Part shown: positions 10,001 through 18,415 of the stretch, piece by piece
Layout: the number at the start of each line of letters is the position of its first letter
How positions within the stretch are numbered: position 1 is the first letter of the stretch
DNA from: VXPQ01 sp965117025
Lineage (GTDB): Bacteria > Bacteroidota > Rhodothermia > Rhodothermales > VXPQ01
Assembly (NCBI GenBank): GCA_965117025.1
Contig: OZ220746.1
Coordinates: 682,001 to 746,000 of the forward strand
Reading direction: 5' to 3'
DNA: 64,000 bases
The notes under the pieces: model-generated
What the model was told of the DNA's origin: nothing
What the model saw: the letters and a program-made list of their open reading frames with translations, nothing else
Databases searched by the model: none
Translations under genes and position numbers: made by a program

Positions 10001-10232
10001 TGACGAGCGCCGGAAAAAGACCCTGATGGACGCCGGAATCGGGGTGCGGTACGATCTGAATCGCCTGCAGGGATTCGACCGGTGGATCCGGCAATCCGAC
10101 TTCCTGTCCGATCTTGTGCTCGTGGCACGCTTTCCCCTGTGGGCGAACGATTACGAATACGCGGACAGCGACGCCCCGTTTGCATTTCGCTGGCTGCTCG
10201 GCGTGCAACTGGACCGCCTCCCCTGGGACTGA
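7038..10232 (+). CDS. Exported M1-family metallopeptidase
   Basis: This is a zinc aminopeptidase-like protein of 1064 residues from the ATG at 7038, which gives a clean signal peptide (MIRISPTVSLFLIGLLSASSGQA). ATGs at 7011 and 7014 are alternatives. The zinc motif is HEVAH at 370-374 with the third ligand in MDEGFTSYATRE, and the substrate-binding GxMEN-like loop is GGMEYPM. Standard M1 domains end near residue 600. The remaining 460 residues are rich in aromatic beta-strand-like repeats (YRYVLFGEVGRED, LRLELFMGAGHVG), like the barrel-type extensions of Bacteroidota M1 proteins. A likely role is peptide breakdown at the cell surface or in the periplasm. Confidence 0.88.
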   Translation: MIRISPTVSLFLIGLLSASSGQARQPSEPVSLPSYSASKEQSPNPTVRYAMDIIVHPDRHAMEGRQRLTYTNTSPDTLSRVFYHLYFNAFHPHSMMAERNRELPDPDPRTAPRIFDLGPDEIGYHRIESLTQDGDPVSHRIFDTVMEVTLARPLPPGGQAVFDMTFVSQIPLQTRRSGRDSREGIDYSMTQWYPKLAQYDARGWHTDPYVGREFYAPFGTFDVRITLPSEYIVGATGTLRNPDEVGHGYASDSLNTDLPAGQTDSLTWHFYAKNVHDFAWSADPDYIHDMLETEAGYTIHLLYQPDVAEVWKTLHEAAPKIMAFFEANYGPYLYPQMTIAQGGDGGMEYPMITLVTGRRPPPSLHGVTAHEVAHMWFYGMIGSNEADYAWMDEGFTSYATREVLAHLRGQPRPSHAGALAGILNMKRLGLFEPLNTPSDWFDTNVAYGVSSYSGGEMMLDMLGYVISDSLRDRFLIEYHRQFTFRHAGPHDVERVAEQVSGIRLDWYFQQFGDVNWELDYAVRRFRRTRDGTAWRTTMTLERLGRAIMPIDLQITLEDGSVQWVHIPLGVMQGHKPVPEDWIVAAPWAWTSPEYALEVMLPVRPRSAEIDPYVRTPESDRLNNTTARPIEISFLKPPSPNIRRYNYGWRPLVQVSQFWGLGAGVQYRGAYPLTGKERKGMVKIWPQVLFSEGNEPDINYFLADPESPHFSALNGIDYDFSNSEEYLKGYLINWSSRIQKQLGVYQGDIRVSFSDPDDLLRPKSRRFTVGAKGRFLMSDRTRTRYTSSLHLRDMSSVYGHFEGASDWYRYVLFGEVGREDNGPYTANRTFTDLALRIPIGPLTGSVRLFVGAGPDDLSPDKQFRFGGVSIEDQWNDAAYRTVEGLFEEPFRDAPWVAFGAPGPVAYMRRTEPYARRGHIHHDTDAHAHRNGDSDIHPDEENLPFAALAMTAFSARLLTPRLRAPALLRPLRLELFMGAGHVGDLNEEERDERRKKTLMDAGIGVRYDLNRLQGFDRWIRQSDFLSDLVLVARFPLWANDYEYADSDAPFAFRWLLGVQLDRLPWD

Positions 10233-10265
10233 TACATCCTCCGACCCATACATCCTATCGAAAAA

Positions 10266-11057
10266 ATGTTTCATTTATCGACCCGTACGATTACAGCGCT
10301 GACAGGCGCTGCCCTTCTTGTCCTTGCAGCCTGCGGTAGCGGGCAATCCGAACAAGAGCCCGACCAAAACAAAGCTGCGGCTATCGTACGGCAGGCCGTT
10401 CTTGCTCACGGCGGCGAGCACGCGGACCGGGTGAAAATCGGTTTCGATTTCCGGGAATACCACTACACCATCATACTGAACGGAGGACTGTTCCAGTATG
10501 AACGCGAGCGCCCGGATTCGGTCGGGGATATCCGGGACGTACTGAACAACGACGGATTCTACCGGGAAATCGATGGAGTGCGTGTAGACCTGCCGGAAGA
10601 GACTGCCGCCAGCTATTCCTTCTCCCTCAACGCCGTCTCCTACTTCATGCTGCTGCCCTTCAAATTGACGGACGACGCCGTGCAAACCCGGTACCTGTCC
10701 GAGGAAACCATCAAGGGCGAACCGTATCACGAAATCGAAGTGACCTTCCGGCAGGAAGGGGGAGGACGCGACTATCAGGACCGGTTCGTGTACTGGTTCC
10801 ACCGGGACCGTCATACCATGGATTATTTCGCCTACGATTACGAAACAAGCGATTCGGGGACGCGCTTCCGGGAAGCGTACAATGTGCGTACCGTGGGCGG
10901 CATCCGCTTCCAGGACTATCTGAATTTCACTTCGCCGGTTATCGCGGCGCCGGGGGACCCCATTGAACAAATGGACAACCTGCTGGATATTCAGGAACTG
11001 GATACGGTATCCGTCATCGAAAAGACCGGCATCGTCGTAGAGGAAATTCACGAATAG
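10266..11057 (+). CDS. Lipoprotein, possibly DUF6503 family
   Basis: This 263-residue protein has a lipoprotein signal with lipobox LVLAAC (Cys23). After a short acidic linker comes KAAAIVRQAVLAHGGEHADRVKIGFDFREYHYT, a pattern seen in Bacteroidota outer-membrane lipoproteins of the LolA/DUF6503-like type. The rest is beta-rich (RDYQDRFVYWFHRDRHTMDYFAYDYET). No catalytic motif is evident. It follows the M1 peptidase by 33 nt and precedes a DUF2911 gene, so these may form one transcript. The family assignment is from memory of the pattern and is only moderately sure. Confidence 0.6.
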   Translation: MFHLSTRTITALTGAALLVLAACGSGQSEQEPDQNKAAAIVRQAVLAHGGEHADRVKIGFDFREYHYTIILNGGLFQYERERPDSVGDIRDVLNNDGFYREIDGVRVDLPEETAASYSFSLNAVSYFMLLPFKLTDDAVQTRYLSEETIKGEPYHEIEVTFRQEGGGRDYQDRFVYWFHRDRHTMDYFAYDYETSDSGTRFREAYNVRTVGGIRFQDYLNFTSPVIAAPGDPIEQMDNLLDIQELDTVSVIEKTGIVVEEIHE

Positions 11058-11112
11058 ATGCCATCCCGGTCGTATATTCCATCACTTCTATCCGTACAAA
11101 AACAATCACGCC

Positions 11113-11682
11113 ATGACTATAACCATGCACCGCACCTTGCTCCCACTGCTCATCGCAGCAGGCCTTCTCGTTTTCGGCGCCGATTCCGTTGCCGCACAGG
11201 ACGTCATTGCGCCCCCCAATCCGGCGAGTCCGCGGGCCGTTACCCAAACCTCATTCAGCGATGGAACCTACGCCAGCATCCATTACGGATCGCCCCGCAA
11301 GCGCGACCGGGAAATTTTCGGCGGACTGGTGCCGTTCGGCGCGGTATGGCGACTGGGCGCCAACGAAGCGACAGAAATGACCGTGACGCAAGACATTCAG
11401 CTCGGAGGCATGGATCTGGCCGCAGGCACCTATGCCGTCCTCGCCATCCCGAACGAGGAAACATGGACTTTGATCGTGAATGCAGGCCTGGGCATGTGGG
11501 GCGCCTTTTCCTACTCGGAGGAGCACGATGTGCTGCGCCTGGAAGCTCCGGTAAGCATGACCGACGACATCCACGAGGCGTTCACCATCACCCTCGAAGC
11601 GAACGAGGAAGGCTCTGCCGGCATGCTTTCCATGATGTGGGATCAGACGAGCGTGTCTATTCCTGTAGCGCCGGTGGAATAA
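11113..11682 (+). CDS. DUF2911 exported protein
   Basis: This is a 189-residue protein with a signal peptide ending near VAAQD. The mature part is the DUF2911 beta-sandwich: ASIHYGSPRKRDREIFGGLVPFG, then VWRLGANEATEMT and the strand pair LAAGTYAVLAIPNEETWTLIVN. DUF2911 proteins are common and abundant in Bacteroidota and are of unknown function. ATG codons at 11113 and 11125 are both possible starts. It lies 55 nt after the preceding lipoprotein gene. Confidence 0.85.
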   Translation: MTITMHRTLLPLLIAAGLLVFGADSVAAQDVIAPPNPASPRAVTQTSFSDGTYASIHYGSPRKRDREIFGGLVPFGAVWRLGANEATEMTVTQDIQLGGMDLAAGTYAVLAIPNEETWTLIVNAGLGMWGAFSYSEEHDVLRLEAPVSMTDDIHEAFTITLEANEEGSAGMLSMMWDQTSVSIPVAPVE

Positions 11683-11754
11683 TTCGCCGGATATTCTCCC
11701 GGAAAGACGACGCCTCGCAAGGTTGCCTCGTCAAAATCATGATGCGGACACGGC

Positions 11755-14595
11755 ATGCAGCTTTCGGGGCTTGACGTCGAGGCAGAGGGCACGGGCATAT
11801 CCCGCCCGTTGAGCCGGCAGGTCAATCTCCTTGGCATGCTTCTTGGGCAGGCTATACGCCAGCAGGCGGGGCAGGGCACCCTCAACCTGGTGGAAGAGTT
11901 GCGGATGCTCTGCAAGCAATCGGTAACGGAGAATGCCCCGGCGCCCCGCATAAAGGCGAAAAACCGCATTGCGCAGCTCGACGATAAGGAAATTCTTTGG
12001 CTGCTTCGCGCCTACACCGCATTCTTCCATCTGGTGAATCAGGCGGAGCAGGAAGAAATCATCCGCATCAACCGGGAGCGGGCCCGTGCCGGATCGCCGG
12101 AACAGCCCCGGGCGGAATCCATCCTGGAGGCAATCCACTATCTCAAGGAACAGGGTTATTCCTACGAGGAGGTGCTTGCGCTCTTCCGTCAACTGGATAT
12201 CCAGCCGACACTGACGGCGCACCCTACCGAGGCCCGGCGACTCAGCATCCTGTACAAGCAGCAGCACATCTCCCGGGCCCTGTCACGGCTCAACCGGGAG
12301 CGCCTGACGCCGAGAGAAAAAGAACGCGCCCTGTCGGATATACGAAACCAGATCGCCCTGCTCCTGTCCACCGATGAGATTCGCGCGGACAGGCCCAGCG
12401 TGGACGACGAGGTGGACCAGGGGCTGTATTTCCTGCGCAATGCGATCCGGGAAACCATACCGGATATCTATGACGACGTACGTCGGGGACTGCATGCCTA
12501 TTACGGGACATCGGGAGACATCCCCGTCTTCCTGAAATACCGCACCTGGATCGGCAGCGACCGGGACGGCAATCCGAATGTCACGGCGGCCGTAACGCGG
12601 CGGACCTTCGCAAAACAGCGCCTCACCGCCATCAATATCTTTTACGAAGAATTGGTGGAGCTGCGCCATGAACTCAGCGTTTCGAGCCGGCAGGTATCCG
12701 TCCCCCGTGCACTGTACGATGCAATCGCCGCCGATGCAGAGGATATCGATCTCGACGCAAAAGCCAAACGGATATACCGCCACGAGCCCTACCGGCTCAA
12801 GATAAGTTATATGATGGAGCGCCTGCTCCGGCTCGCACAGCACATGCAGGCCGAGCTGGATCAGGATGTGCAACACCGGGACCGTCAGAAAACGGACAGT
12901 GCAGAAATCTACAGCAGCGCGGCTTTTGTCCAGGACCTGGAGATGCTCCGCGAATGTCTCGCTGAGACGGGCTACGAAACCTATGCCGAAGCCGGTCACC
13001 TGCAGCGCATTCTCGTCCGGGCGCGCACGTTCGGCTTTCACATGGCGGGGCTGGACGTACGACAGCACAGCCGCATACACGAAGAGGCCGTAACGGCTAT
13101 CCTGCGCGCTGCAAACGTGCATGACGATTACGCCAATCTCGACGAATCCGATAAAATCGATCTTCTTGCCGGCGAGTTGGAAAACCCGCGCGCGCTGTTG
13201 CCGCGCCGGGCCGAATTGCCCGACATGGCACAGCAAGTCGTGGAAAGCTTCGAGGTGATCCGGGAAATTCTCGAGCGAGAGCCGTCCGCCATGGGCAGTT
13301 ACGTCATCAGCATGACGCATACCGTGAGTGACGTGCTGGAAGCCATGCTGCTGGCAAAGGTAGTGGGGCTGTGGCGTATACAGGACGGAGAATTGTATTG
13401 CCCGCTGGATATCGTACCTCTCTTCGAAACGATTGAAGACTTGGCGGACTCGGATGCGCTCATGCGCGCGCTCTTTTCCAATCCCGTGTACAACAAGCAC
13501 CTCGAATCCCGCGGGCGTTTCCAGGAAATCATGCTTGGTTACTCGGATTCGAACAAGGACGGCGGATACTGGATGGCCAACTGGGCCCTGCACAAGGCGC
13601 AAAAAGACCTGGGCGTCGTTTGCAGAGACCATCAGGTCACGTTGCGACTTTTTCACGGCCGGGGCGGCACGGTCGGGCGAGGAGGCGGCCGGGCCAATCA
13701 GGCTATTCTTGCCATGCCGCCCGTTGTGCATAACGGGCAAATCAGGTTTACTGAGCAGGGAGAGGTCATCTCGTTCCGGTATGCGCTGCCGGATATTGCG
13801 CGGCGACACCTGGAGCAGATTGTCAGTGCCATGATCGTGAGCACGGCTTCCGGGTCGCAGCGGAACGGAAAAAGCGACTACGGAACGGCGCCTGAAAATG
13901 TCGAGGTACTGGATCGCATCGCCGGCAACTCCATGGAAACCTACCGGGCGCTCATCGAGGACAAGGCGCTCTGGCCGTGGTATACGCAAGTCACCCCGAT
14001 CGAGCAAATAAGCCGGTTGCCCATTGCTTCGCGCCCCGTTTCGCGCGGTTCCGCGCATGAGGTGCATTTTGAATCGTTACGGGCCATTCCGTGGGTTTTC
14101 GCATGGACCCAGACACGGTATACCCTGCCGGGCTGGTTTGGAACAGGACACGGTCTGTCCTCACTCGTGGAAGAAGACCCGGAAATGGTATCCCAACTCC
14201 GGACGCTCTTCCGGAAATGGACCTTCTTCCGGGCCGTCGTGAACAGCGCCCAACGGGAAATGGCGCGGGCACGGTTCGATATCTCCCAGCACTACAGAGA
14301 ACTGGAAAATTCCTCGCAAGGCGCCCATGTCCACGACCGGATCGCGGAAGATTTTGACAGGGCACGTGACATGATTCTCCGGATCACCGGGCAAAGTGAA
14401 CTGCTCGACAGCAATCCGGTCATTCAGAAATCCATTTTCCTACGCAATCCGTATACGGACGTACTTAATCTGCTGCAGGTCGAACTCATCAAGCGGTACC
14501 GGGCCGCCGACCAGGAGGAAACCCAGGATGCGCTGCGGCAGGCCCTGTTCCTGAGTATCAATGGGATTGCAGCGGCGATGCAGAGTACGGGGTAG
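11755..14595 (+). CDS. ppc: Phosphoenolpyruvate carboxylase
   Basis: This enzyme makes oxaloacetate from PEP and bicarbonate, refilling the TCA cycle. The 946-residue length fits the bacterial family. Visible active-site blocks are TAHPTEARR with catalytic His156, GSDRDGNPNVT, the loop LGYSDSNKDGGYWMANW, FHGRGGTVGRGGG with His634, and TQTRYTLPGWFGTG. The ATG at 11755 is the only good start; nearby ATGs at 11739 and 11742 are out of frame. The N-terminus lacks the plant phosphorylation serine motif. A 56-nt gap separates it from a convergent nuclease gene. Confidence 0.97.
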   Translation: MQLSGLDVEAEGTGISRPLSRQVNLLGMLLGQAIRQQAGQGTLNLVEELRMLCKQSVTENAPAPRIKAKNRIAQLDDKEILWLLRAYTAFFHLVNQAEQEEIIRINRERARAGSPEQPRAESILEAIHYLKEQGYSYEEVLALFRQLDIQPTLTAHPTEARRLSILYKQQHISRALSRLNRERLTPREKERALSDIRNQIALLLSTDEIRADRPSVDDEVDQGLYFLRNAIRETIPDIYDDVRRGLHAYYGTSGDIPVFLKYRTWIGSDRDGNPNVTAAVTRRTFAKQRLTAINIFYEELVELRHELSVSSRQVSVPRALYDAIAADAEDIDLDAKAKRIYRHEPYRLKISYMMERLLRLAQHMQAELDQDVQHRDRQKTDSAEIYSSAAFVQDLEMLRECLAETGYETYAEAGHLQRILVRARTFGFHMAGLDVRQHSRIHEEAVTAILRAANVHDDYANLDESDKIDLLAGELENPRALLPRRAELPDMAQQVVESFEVIREILEREPSAMGSYVISMTHTVSDVLEAMLLAKVVGLWRIQDGELYCPLDIVPLFETIEDLADSDALMRALFSNPVYNKHLESRGRFQEIMLGYSDSNKDGGYWMANWALHKAQKDLGVVCRDHQVTLRLFHGRGGTVGRGGGRANQAILAMPPVVHNGQIRFTEQGEVISFRYALPDIARRHLEQIVSAMIVSTASGSQRNGKSDYGTAPENVEVLDRIAGNSMETYRALIEDKALWPWYTQVTPIEQISRLPIASRPVSRGSAHEVHFESLRAIPWVFAWTQTRYTLPGWFGTGHGLSSLVEEDPEMVSQLRTLFRKWTFFRAVVNSAQREMARARFDISQHYRELENSSQGAHVHDRIAEDFDRARDMILRITGQSELLDSNPVIQKSIFLRNPYTDVLNLLQVELIKRYRAADQEETQDALRQALFLSINGIAAAMQSTG

Positions 14596-14651
14596 TCCAA
14601 ACGAAAATTCCGTGTCTCATGGATATCCCTGGACACTGTGTATTTTCCGAT

Positions 14652-15389
14652 CTATAAGCCTTCCACCTCCCCCCACAAACCCCGCCCTTCCTCGCGAGCC
14701 TCCCGTTCGTACTCCAGGTACTCGTCGCTGTATTCGAACGGAATCCCCGAGTAGATATTCGCATACCCGTCAGCGACAAGGCGGTCGTTTACCCGGTACA
14801 GGCGCCGGCCGTACCCATCCAGCACCCATACGTACGCCAGGGTCCTGCCGTACCGGTCCGTCCTGCGTCCGGAGCCGTATTCAAGTTCGACCGGTTTCCC
14901 AAGCGCCAACTCCGCAGCATACGCGCTGGCGCGGCGGCCCAACTCACGAATCGTTTCCCGGTCCATGTCGCTGCGCTCCGCATCCCTGCTCAGTTTGGGA
15001 GAAGGATGCACCTCCGGCGTGTCTATGCCGATCAGGCGTAGCATCGTGCCGTCCGAGAGTTCGAACGTATCCCCATCGACAATGCGCGTAACGGTCGGCG
15101 CGGCAGTATGGTCATACAGATCGGGCGCCAACGTACGGGCTGCATCGGCAGGAAAAGCGCCTTGAAACCCTTCATAAAAAAGAAGCCCCGTTCCGGGATC
15201 GTAATAATACGGCGGGGGCAAAGCGTTGGCATTGTCGGCGTAATACTGCGGATCGTACAGGAACGGCGCCGGAGCAAGCGCATCCCCCGATCGAGGGGCC
15301 TCCGGCGGATCCATACGATACCATATCTCCATGCCGAGATTGACGGCAAGAAGAACGATCAGCACTACAAGCAGCACCCGCACAGACAT
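14652..15389 (-). CDS. Thermonuclease (SNase)-family protein, membrane-anchored
   Basis: The 245-residue product starts with a membrane segment or uncleaved signal (VLLVVLIVLLAVNLGMEIWY), then a Pro/Tyr-rich linker to about residue 95. The SNase OB-fold follows: VTRIVDGDTFELSDG, LRLIGIDTPEVHP with the catalytic Arg and Asp, then TDRYGRTLAYVWV and LVADGYANIY. It closes with EREAREEGRGLWG, the family end. It probably acts outside the cytoplasm on nucleic acids. It is convergent with ppc. Confidence 0.87.
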   Translation of the reverse strand: MSVRVLLVVLIVLLAVNLGMEIWYRMDPPEAPRSGDALAPAPFLYDPQYYADNANALPPPYYYDPGTGLLFYEGFQGAFPADAARTLAPDLYDHTAAPTVTRIVDGDTFELSDGTMLRLIGIDTPEVHPSPKLSRDAERSDMDRETIRELGRRASAYAAELALGKPVELEYGSGRRTDRYGRTLAYVWVLDGYGRRLYRVNDRLVADGYANIYSGIPFEYSDEYLEYEREAREEGRGLWGEVEGL

Positions 15390-15433
15390 GATGCGACGAT
15401 ACGTAAAGGGTACAAAGAACGGGAAAACCCGGA

Positions 15434-16435
15434 CTACTTTCTCACATCCACCAGCAGCCTGCCGCGGATCTCACCGGACAGGAGCCGTTGACTATATGAT
15501 GGAAGATCGCCCAGCCCGATCGTATCCGCAAGAAGATGCTCCACCAGATCATCGGTCATCCACCGGGCAAGCTGCGCCCAGGCTTGCCGCCGCACAGGAA
15601 CAGGGCATGTGTTCGTATCCACCCCGATCAGACGCACGCCTCGCAGGATGAACGGAAACACCGTAGTATGCAGGGCATGCCCTCCGGCCAGCCCGCACGC
15701 CACGGCGGTCCCGTGACGCTTCAGGCGGGACAGGAGCGCCTCCAGCGTTTTCCCACCCACTACATCCACGGCGCCAGCCCATTCGCCTGAATCCAGCGGG
15801 CGCGCAGCGCCTGCAGCAAGCGCCTCGCGTTCGATCATCCGGTCCGCACCGAGACGTCCCAACCAGTCATGCGCATCCGGACTTCCTGTCGACGCCGCTA
15901 CGCGGTATCCTGCTTCATGCAACAACCCTACGGCAAAACTCCCTACCCCGCCCGATGCACCGGTCACAAGCACCTCGCCCTTTCCCGGTTCCACGCCATG
16001 CGCTTTCAGCTCCATCACGGAAAGCATGGCCGTAAGCCCCGCCGTCCCGGCCAGCATGGCTTTTTCAAGGGACATTCCCTCAGGGAGCGGGAGCAATTTG
16101 GCCGCGTCCACACGCTGCACCTCGGCATATCCGCCCCAATAGGATTCTCCCAGCCCCCACCCGGTGCCGATCACCATATCTCCCGGCTTGTACGCCTCCG
16201 AATCGGAAGCGCGCACTTTTCCGGCAAGATCGATCCCCGGTACAAACGGCCAGGCGCCGCGAATAATTTTGCCCCGTCCGGTAATCGCCAGGGCATCCTT
16301 GTAGTTAACGCCCGAATACCACACGTCCAGAAGCACGTCTCCTTCCGGCAAACGGGATTCGTCCACCTCGCAGACCGATGCCTCCACGTCGCCATCCCGG
16401 CGATTCAGCAAAAGCACTCTCGACATGCCGCTCAC
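15434..16435 (-). CDS. YhdH/AcuI-type NADPH-dependent acyl/quinone oxidoreductase
   Basis: This is a 333-residue member of the zinc-free medium-chain dehydrogenase branch that includes AcuI (acrylyl-CoA reductase) and YhdH. Markers are YSGVNYKDALAITGRGKI, PFVPGIDLAGKV and the cofactor motif VTGASGGVGSFAVGLLHEAGY, with GGKTLEALLSRLKRHGTAVACGLAGG typical of YhdH/AcuI. It reduces small electrophilic acyl-CoAs or quinone-like enones; the exact substrate is not readable. Its ATG overlaps the msrB stop by 4 nt (ATGA), so the two are co-translated and may share a role in electrophile or oxidant stress. Confidence 0.87.
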   Translation of the reverse strand: MSGMSRVLLLNRRDGDVEASVCEVDESRLPEGDVLLDVWYSGVNYKDALAITGRGKIIRGAWPFVPGIDLAGKVRASDSEAYKPGDMVIGTGWGLGESYWGGYAEVQRVDAAKLLPLPEGMSLEKAMLAGTAGLTAMLSVMELKAHGVEPGKGEVLVTGASGGVGSFAVGLLHEAGYRVAASTGSPDAHDWLGRLGADRMIEREALAAGAARPLDSGEWAGAVDVVGGKTLEALLSRLKRHGTAVACGLAGGHALHTTVFPFILRGVRLIGVDTNTCPVPVRRQAWAQLARWMTDDLVEHLLADTIGLGDLPSYSQRLLSGEIRGRLLVDVRK

Positions 16436-16833
16436 GTTGTATCCTCTTCAAAATCGAGCGCTGCGGAATTGATGCAATACCGTAACCCGGTTGGGTTCGG
16501 GCCATCTTCAAACACATGCCCGAGGTGGGAATCGCACCGGGAGCACAATACCTCCGTGCGCACCCTGCTCAAACTGCGGTCCTCTTCCGTTTCGACAGCA
16601 TCTTCATTCGCCGGCTGGTAAAAACTGGGCCATCCGCTGCCGGAATCGTATTTGGTGTCGGAGTCGAAGAGCGGCTGACCGCAGGCTGCGCAGGCATAAG
16701 ACCCTGGGTCCTTATGATCGCAATAAGCACCGGAGAACGCCGGTTCGGTGCCCTTTTTACGAAGTATTCTGTACTGTTCGGGGGAAAGGTCGGCTTTCCA
16801 CTCTGCTTCTGACTTGCTGATTTTCCTGGCCAT
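16432..16833 (-). CDS. msrB: MsrB, peptide-methionine (R)-S-oxide reductase
   Basis: MsrB repairs R-methionine sulfoxide in proteins. From the ATG at 16833 (MARKISKSEAEW) it has 133 residues, the family norm; the longer open frame to 17067 is not part of the family. The zinc cysteines Cys48/Cys51 and Cys97/Cys100 are present, as is the catalytic Cys120 in RYCINSAAL. GSGWPSFYQP is another hallmark. It overlaps the downstream AcuI-type gene by 4 nt. A 146-nt gap separates it from yraN upstream. Confidence 0.95.
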   Translation of the reverse strand: MARKISKSEAEWKADLSPEQYRILRKKGTEPAFSGAYCDHKDPGSYACAACGQPLFDSDTKYDSGSGWPSFYQPANEDAVETEEDRSLSRVRTEVLCSRCDSHLGHVFEDGPNPTGLRYCINSAALDFEEDTT

Positions 16834-16979
16834 GAATCGTAAAACCGGATTGGTGAAGGAAGCGCGCCTGTGCGCAGAGGCTGCTCGTGAAAATACCGAA
16901 AAAAGAAAACCTCGTGGGCTAAAGGATACGCGGCAGCAGGCCACATGGAAACAAACCATTCCCGAATAACCGCATTCCT

Positions 16980-17381
16980 TTATGAAGTCCAGAATGCCTG
17001 CTTGAAATGTGTAACGACCGGATCGGCGTTTTTCTGCAGCACGACCGCAATTACATCGAACCGGCAAGACGCCCGTTCCATGCTTCGTTCCCGGAGCCAG
17101 GCCTGCGCCGCTTGCGCAATACGGCGTTGCTTCGTCTCCGATATGGCTTCTTCGGGGCGTCCGAACCCGAGACCGGAACGGGTTTTTACTTCGGCAAACA
17201 CGATCTCGCCCTGCCGGGAAACACCGCTGGAATGATTATCAGGGGGATCACAGCATACCAGATCGATCTCCAGACGCCCGAACCGGTAATTGCGATGTAG
17301 AATACGGTACCCGATGGATTCCAGATACGCTGCAGCAATATCTTCTCCCCTGTTGCCTACGTCTTTTCCGCGTACGGACAT
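16980..17381 (-). CDS. YraN / UPF0102-family nuclease-like protein
   Basis: The 133-residue protein matches UPF0102 with GNRGEDIAAAYLESIGYRILHRNYR, GRLEIDLVCCD and IVFAEVKTRSGLGFGRPEEAI. This is a restriction-endonuclease-like core with conserved Glu/Asp residues. The cellular role is unclear; relatives are usually close to ribosomal or DNA-repair genes and are linked to DNA uptake or recombination. The start at 17381 (MSVRGKDVG) leaves a normal-length N-terminus. It is divergent from the adenosyltransferase gene at 17554. Confidence 0.9.
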   Translation of the reverse strand: MSVRGKDVGNRGEDIAAAYLESIGYRILHRNYRFGRLEIDLVCCDPPDNHSSGVSRQGEIVFAEVKTRSGLGFGRPEEAISETKQRRIAQAAQAWLRERSMERASCRFDVIAVVLQKNADPVVTHFKQAFWTS

Positions 17382-17488
17382 AGCTCCTCTGATCCGTAAA
17401 AAGGGCGTACTGCGCTTTGCACCCCTCGTTCCGCTCCCGGACGGTATTCATGATCCTGCAACGGCCGGCACAGCGTGGCGAGAATCCC

Positions 17489-17537
17489 GGGGTACTCTAA
17501 TTAAGTCCGCGAAGTTCAGAGGCTGAGAGAGTATCCC
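17489..17537. repeat. Family-A interspersed repeat copy
   Basis: Arms at 17489-17498 and 17528-17537 pair over 10 bp with one mismatch. The interior reads AATTAAGTCCGCGAAGTTCA followed by GAGGCTGAG, closely matching the copies near 30200 and 53520. It lies in the divergent gap between yraN and the adenosyltransferase gene, 17 nt upstream of the latter's TTG start. Confidence 0.75.
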
Positions 17538-17553
17538 AAGGTTTCTTCGTACT

Positions 17554-18372
17554 TTGGAGCGTGCTACTGTACAGGTCGTCGCCGTGTCCGCAATCATAAC
17601 ACTTACCACAGACTTCGGAACGCGGGATGCGTATGTCGGGGCTATGAAAGGCGTCATCCTCAGCCTGTGCCCTGATGCGCGTATCGTGGACATCTCGCAT
17701 GCGATCGCGCCGCAGGATATCATGGAATGCGCGTTCGTGTTGCGTGATGCGGCATGGTATTTTCCCGCCGGCGCCATACATATGGCCGTGGTGGATCCGG
17801 GGGTCGGGACAGACCGGCGTCCCGTAGCGCTTCGTTGCGGCGAACACTTTTTCACAGGACCGGACAACGGCATTTTCCCGCTGATCCTCGACGGAACGAC
17901 CCCCGATATCTGTGTATGCCTCGACCGACCCGAATACTGGCGAGACGCCGCCCCTTCCAGAACCTTCCACGGGCGTGACATCTTTGCAGCGGTGGCGGCG
18001 CACCTTGCAAACGGCATACCCATAGAGCGCCTCGGCAGCGCCATACAGAAACTCGCGCCCATGAAATGGGCTCTCCCGATTATGGATGATCAGGGCGTAC
18101 AGGGATGGGTGGTGCATATCGACCGCTTCGGCAACTGCATCACCAATATTTCCCGCGAAATGGTCGAGGAACGGCGAGCGGGCAGACCCATCAAATGCTT
18201 TGCGGGAAACACTATTCTTGAAGGTGTCCAGCACACGTACGCCTCTGTGGAGACCGGCGAACCTCTTTTGCAGTATAACAGCAGCAATTTGCTCGAAGTG
18301 GCGGTCAATTCAGGGAACGCTGCAGAACTCCTTGGCATCCACAAGGGCAATCCGGTAAACATCCTCTTTTAG
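17554..18372 (+). CDS. SAM hydroxide adenosyltransferase (DUF62)
   Basis: Family members split S-adenosylmethionine with water/hydroxide into adenosine and methionine; fluorinase and chlorinase are relatives. Conserved blocks are ITLTTDFGTRDAYVGAMKG, VVDPGVGTDRRP, GPDNGIFPLIL, FHGRDIFAAVAAHLANG and HIDRFGNCITN. Length is 272 from a TTG at 17554; a GTG at 17584 would begin just before IITLTTDFG, as in most homologues, and is a fair alternative. No halogenase-specific features were identified. A family-A repeat lies upstream, and a family-B repeat starts at the stop codon. Confidence 0.87.
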   Translation: MERATVQVVAVSAIITLTTDFGTRDAYVGAMKGVILSLCPDARIVDISHAIAPQDIMECAFVLRDAAWYFPAGAIHMAVVDPGVGTDRRPVALRCGEHFFTGPDNGIFPLILDGTTPDICVCLDRPEYWRDAAPSRTFHGRDIFAAVAAHLANGIPIERLGSAIQKLAPMKWALPIMDDQGVQGWVVHIDRFGNCITNISREMVEERRAGRPIKCFAGNTILEGVQHTYASVETGEPLLQYNSSNLLEVAVNSGNAAELLGIHKGNPVNILF

Positions 18373-18403
18373 GGCCTGTTGACACTATGCAGCGGCGCTC
18401 TGC
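18371..18403. repeat. Family-B interspersed repeat copy at a stop codon
   Basis: The copy begins AGGGCCTGTT at 18371-18380, overlapping the TAG stop (18370-18372), and continues GACACTATGCAGCGGCGC. The segment ACTATGCAGCGGCGCTCTGC is repeated at 63037-63056, where the right arm of the element is also present. Confidence 0.7.
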
Positions 18404-18415
18404 AAACAATCGAAC

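Noticed and set aside
12283..14067. A 594-codon open frame antisense to ppc
   Set aside because: PEP carboxylase on the other strand is unambiguous, with all active-site motifs; the antisense product has no family features.
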